DNA of 13,005 nt, from assembly GCA_002450985.1 (NCBI GenBank), contig DKBA01000270.1, forward strand, positions 2,765 through 15,769, read 5' to 3'. Both the position numbers and the translations under genes were made by a program. Source of the DNA: Acidimicrobiia bacterium UBA6912. Lineage in GTDB: Bacteria > Actinomycetota > Acidimicrobiia > Spongiisociales > UBA5794. The notes below the pieces were generated by a model, which saw only the letters and a list, made by a program, of their open reading frames with translations, had not been told where the DNA came from and searched no databases. Positions within the stretch are counted from its first letter, which is position 1. Each line of letters starts with the position of its first letter. Shown here one piece after another: positions 12,671 to 13,005 of this stretch.

Positions 12671-13005
12671 GTGATCGATTTCCCCATCATCACCTCTCGC
12701 GACGAGGCGGAGGCGTTCCTCGACGCACGCATCGGAAGCGGCGTCAAGCCGGGGCTCGAGCGGATCGAAGGACTGCTCGAGCTGATGGGGCGACCCCATG
12801 ACGACGTGCCCGCGATCCATGTCGCGGGCACCAACGGGAAGACGACCACCGTGCGGATGATCGAGGATCTGCTCCTCGCCCACGAGCTGAGCGTCGGCAC
12901 GTTCACCTCGCCGCACCTGGAGCGCATCGAAGAACGGTTCACCGTCAACGGTGCGATCATCGATGCCGCCGGCCTGGTGGAGGCGGTCGCCGACGTAGCG
13001 CCCTT
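12671..13005 (+). CDS. folC: Folylpolyglutamate synthase / dihydrofolate synthase, N-terminal part (3' truncated by window)
   Basis: The frame is open from GTG 12671 to the window end, giving 111 residues. It shows the Mur-ligase-like ATP-binding P-loop HVAGTNGKTTT with GTNGKT at 53-58, and the folate-ligase signature TFTSPHLERIEERF (TSPHL at 79-83). The upstream stretch GVKPGLERIEGLLELMGRP is the usual N-terminal helix region. The enzyme adds glutamate to dihydropteroate and to folates. The GTG start is supported by TGAGG (12662-12666), which contains the valS stop, four bases upstream. The six-base spacing indicates an operon with valS. The catalytic C-terminal domain lies outside the window. 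Confidence 0.95.
   Translation, partial: MIDFPIITSRDEAEAFLDARIGSGVKPGLERIEGLLELMGRPHDDVPAIHVAGTNGKTTTVRMIEDLLLAHELSVGTFTSPHLERIEERFTVNGAIIDAAGLVEAVADVAP

Overview
The window is about 13 kb of GC-rich bacterial DNA that is almost fully coding. It has short intergenic gaps, ATGA/GTGA stop-start overlaps, frequent GTG starts and third positions rich in G/C. The valS-folC pair, the GC content and the two TAGSCTGGC -10-like boxes suggest Actinomycetota, possibly an Acidimicrobiia-like lineage. That placement is inference: no rRNA or other phylogenetic marker was analysed. I see no tRNA, rRNA, CRISPR array, insertion sequence or prophage gene.

Layout, left to right. (1) 1-426 (+): the C-terminal end of an exported PQQ-dependent sugar dehydrogenase-like protein. 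(2) 575-1376 (+): an SRPBCC/START-like protein and a 94-residue membrane protein of unknown function. (3) 1486-4256 (+): a two-gene redox operon. It encodes a NuoE-NuoF fusion (NADH/FMN/Fe-S flavoprotein) and a 323-residue Fe-S protein built like the N-terminal third of NAD-linked formate dehydrogenase alpha or NuoG, but with no molybdopterin catalytic domain. (4) 4327-4593 (+): a small acyl-CoA-binding protein with all the classical ligand-contact residues. (5) 7049-4630 (-), converging on it: korA-korB, a 2-oxoacid:ferredoxin oxidoreductase whose beta subunit carries the gamma domain as a C-terminal fusion. (6) 9177-7125 (-): a translationally coupled three-gene operon of an imidazolonepropionase-like amidohydrolase, a 71-residue winged-helix protein and a SAM methyltransferase. 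(7) 9845-9258 (-): a lipoprotein with 18 collagen-type Gly-X-Y triplets. (8) 10070-13005 (+): valS and the start of folC.

The most interesting part is 1.4-7.1 kb. KorAB should oxidise a 2-oxoacid to acyl-CoA and release low-potential electrons. The NuoEF-like and Fe-S proteins look like an NAD(H)-linked electron-transfer module with no catalytic subunit of its own, and the acyl-CoA-binding protein could take the acyl-CoA product. I propose, as inference, that this is a 2-oxoacid oxidation module coupled to NAD(H) or ferredoxin. The two arms are convergent, so they are not one operon. The other genes look like ordinary housekeeping or accessory genes.
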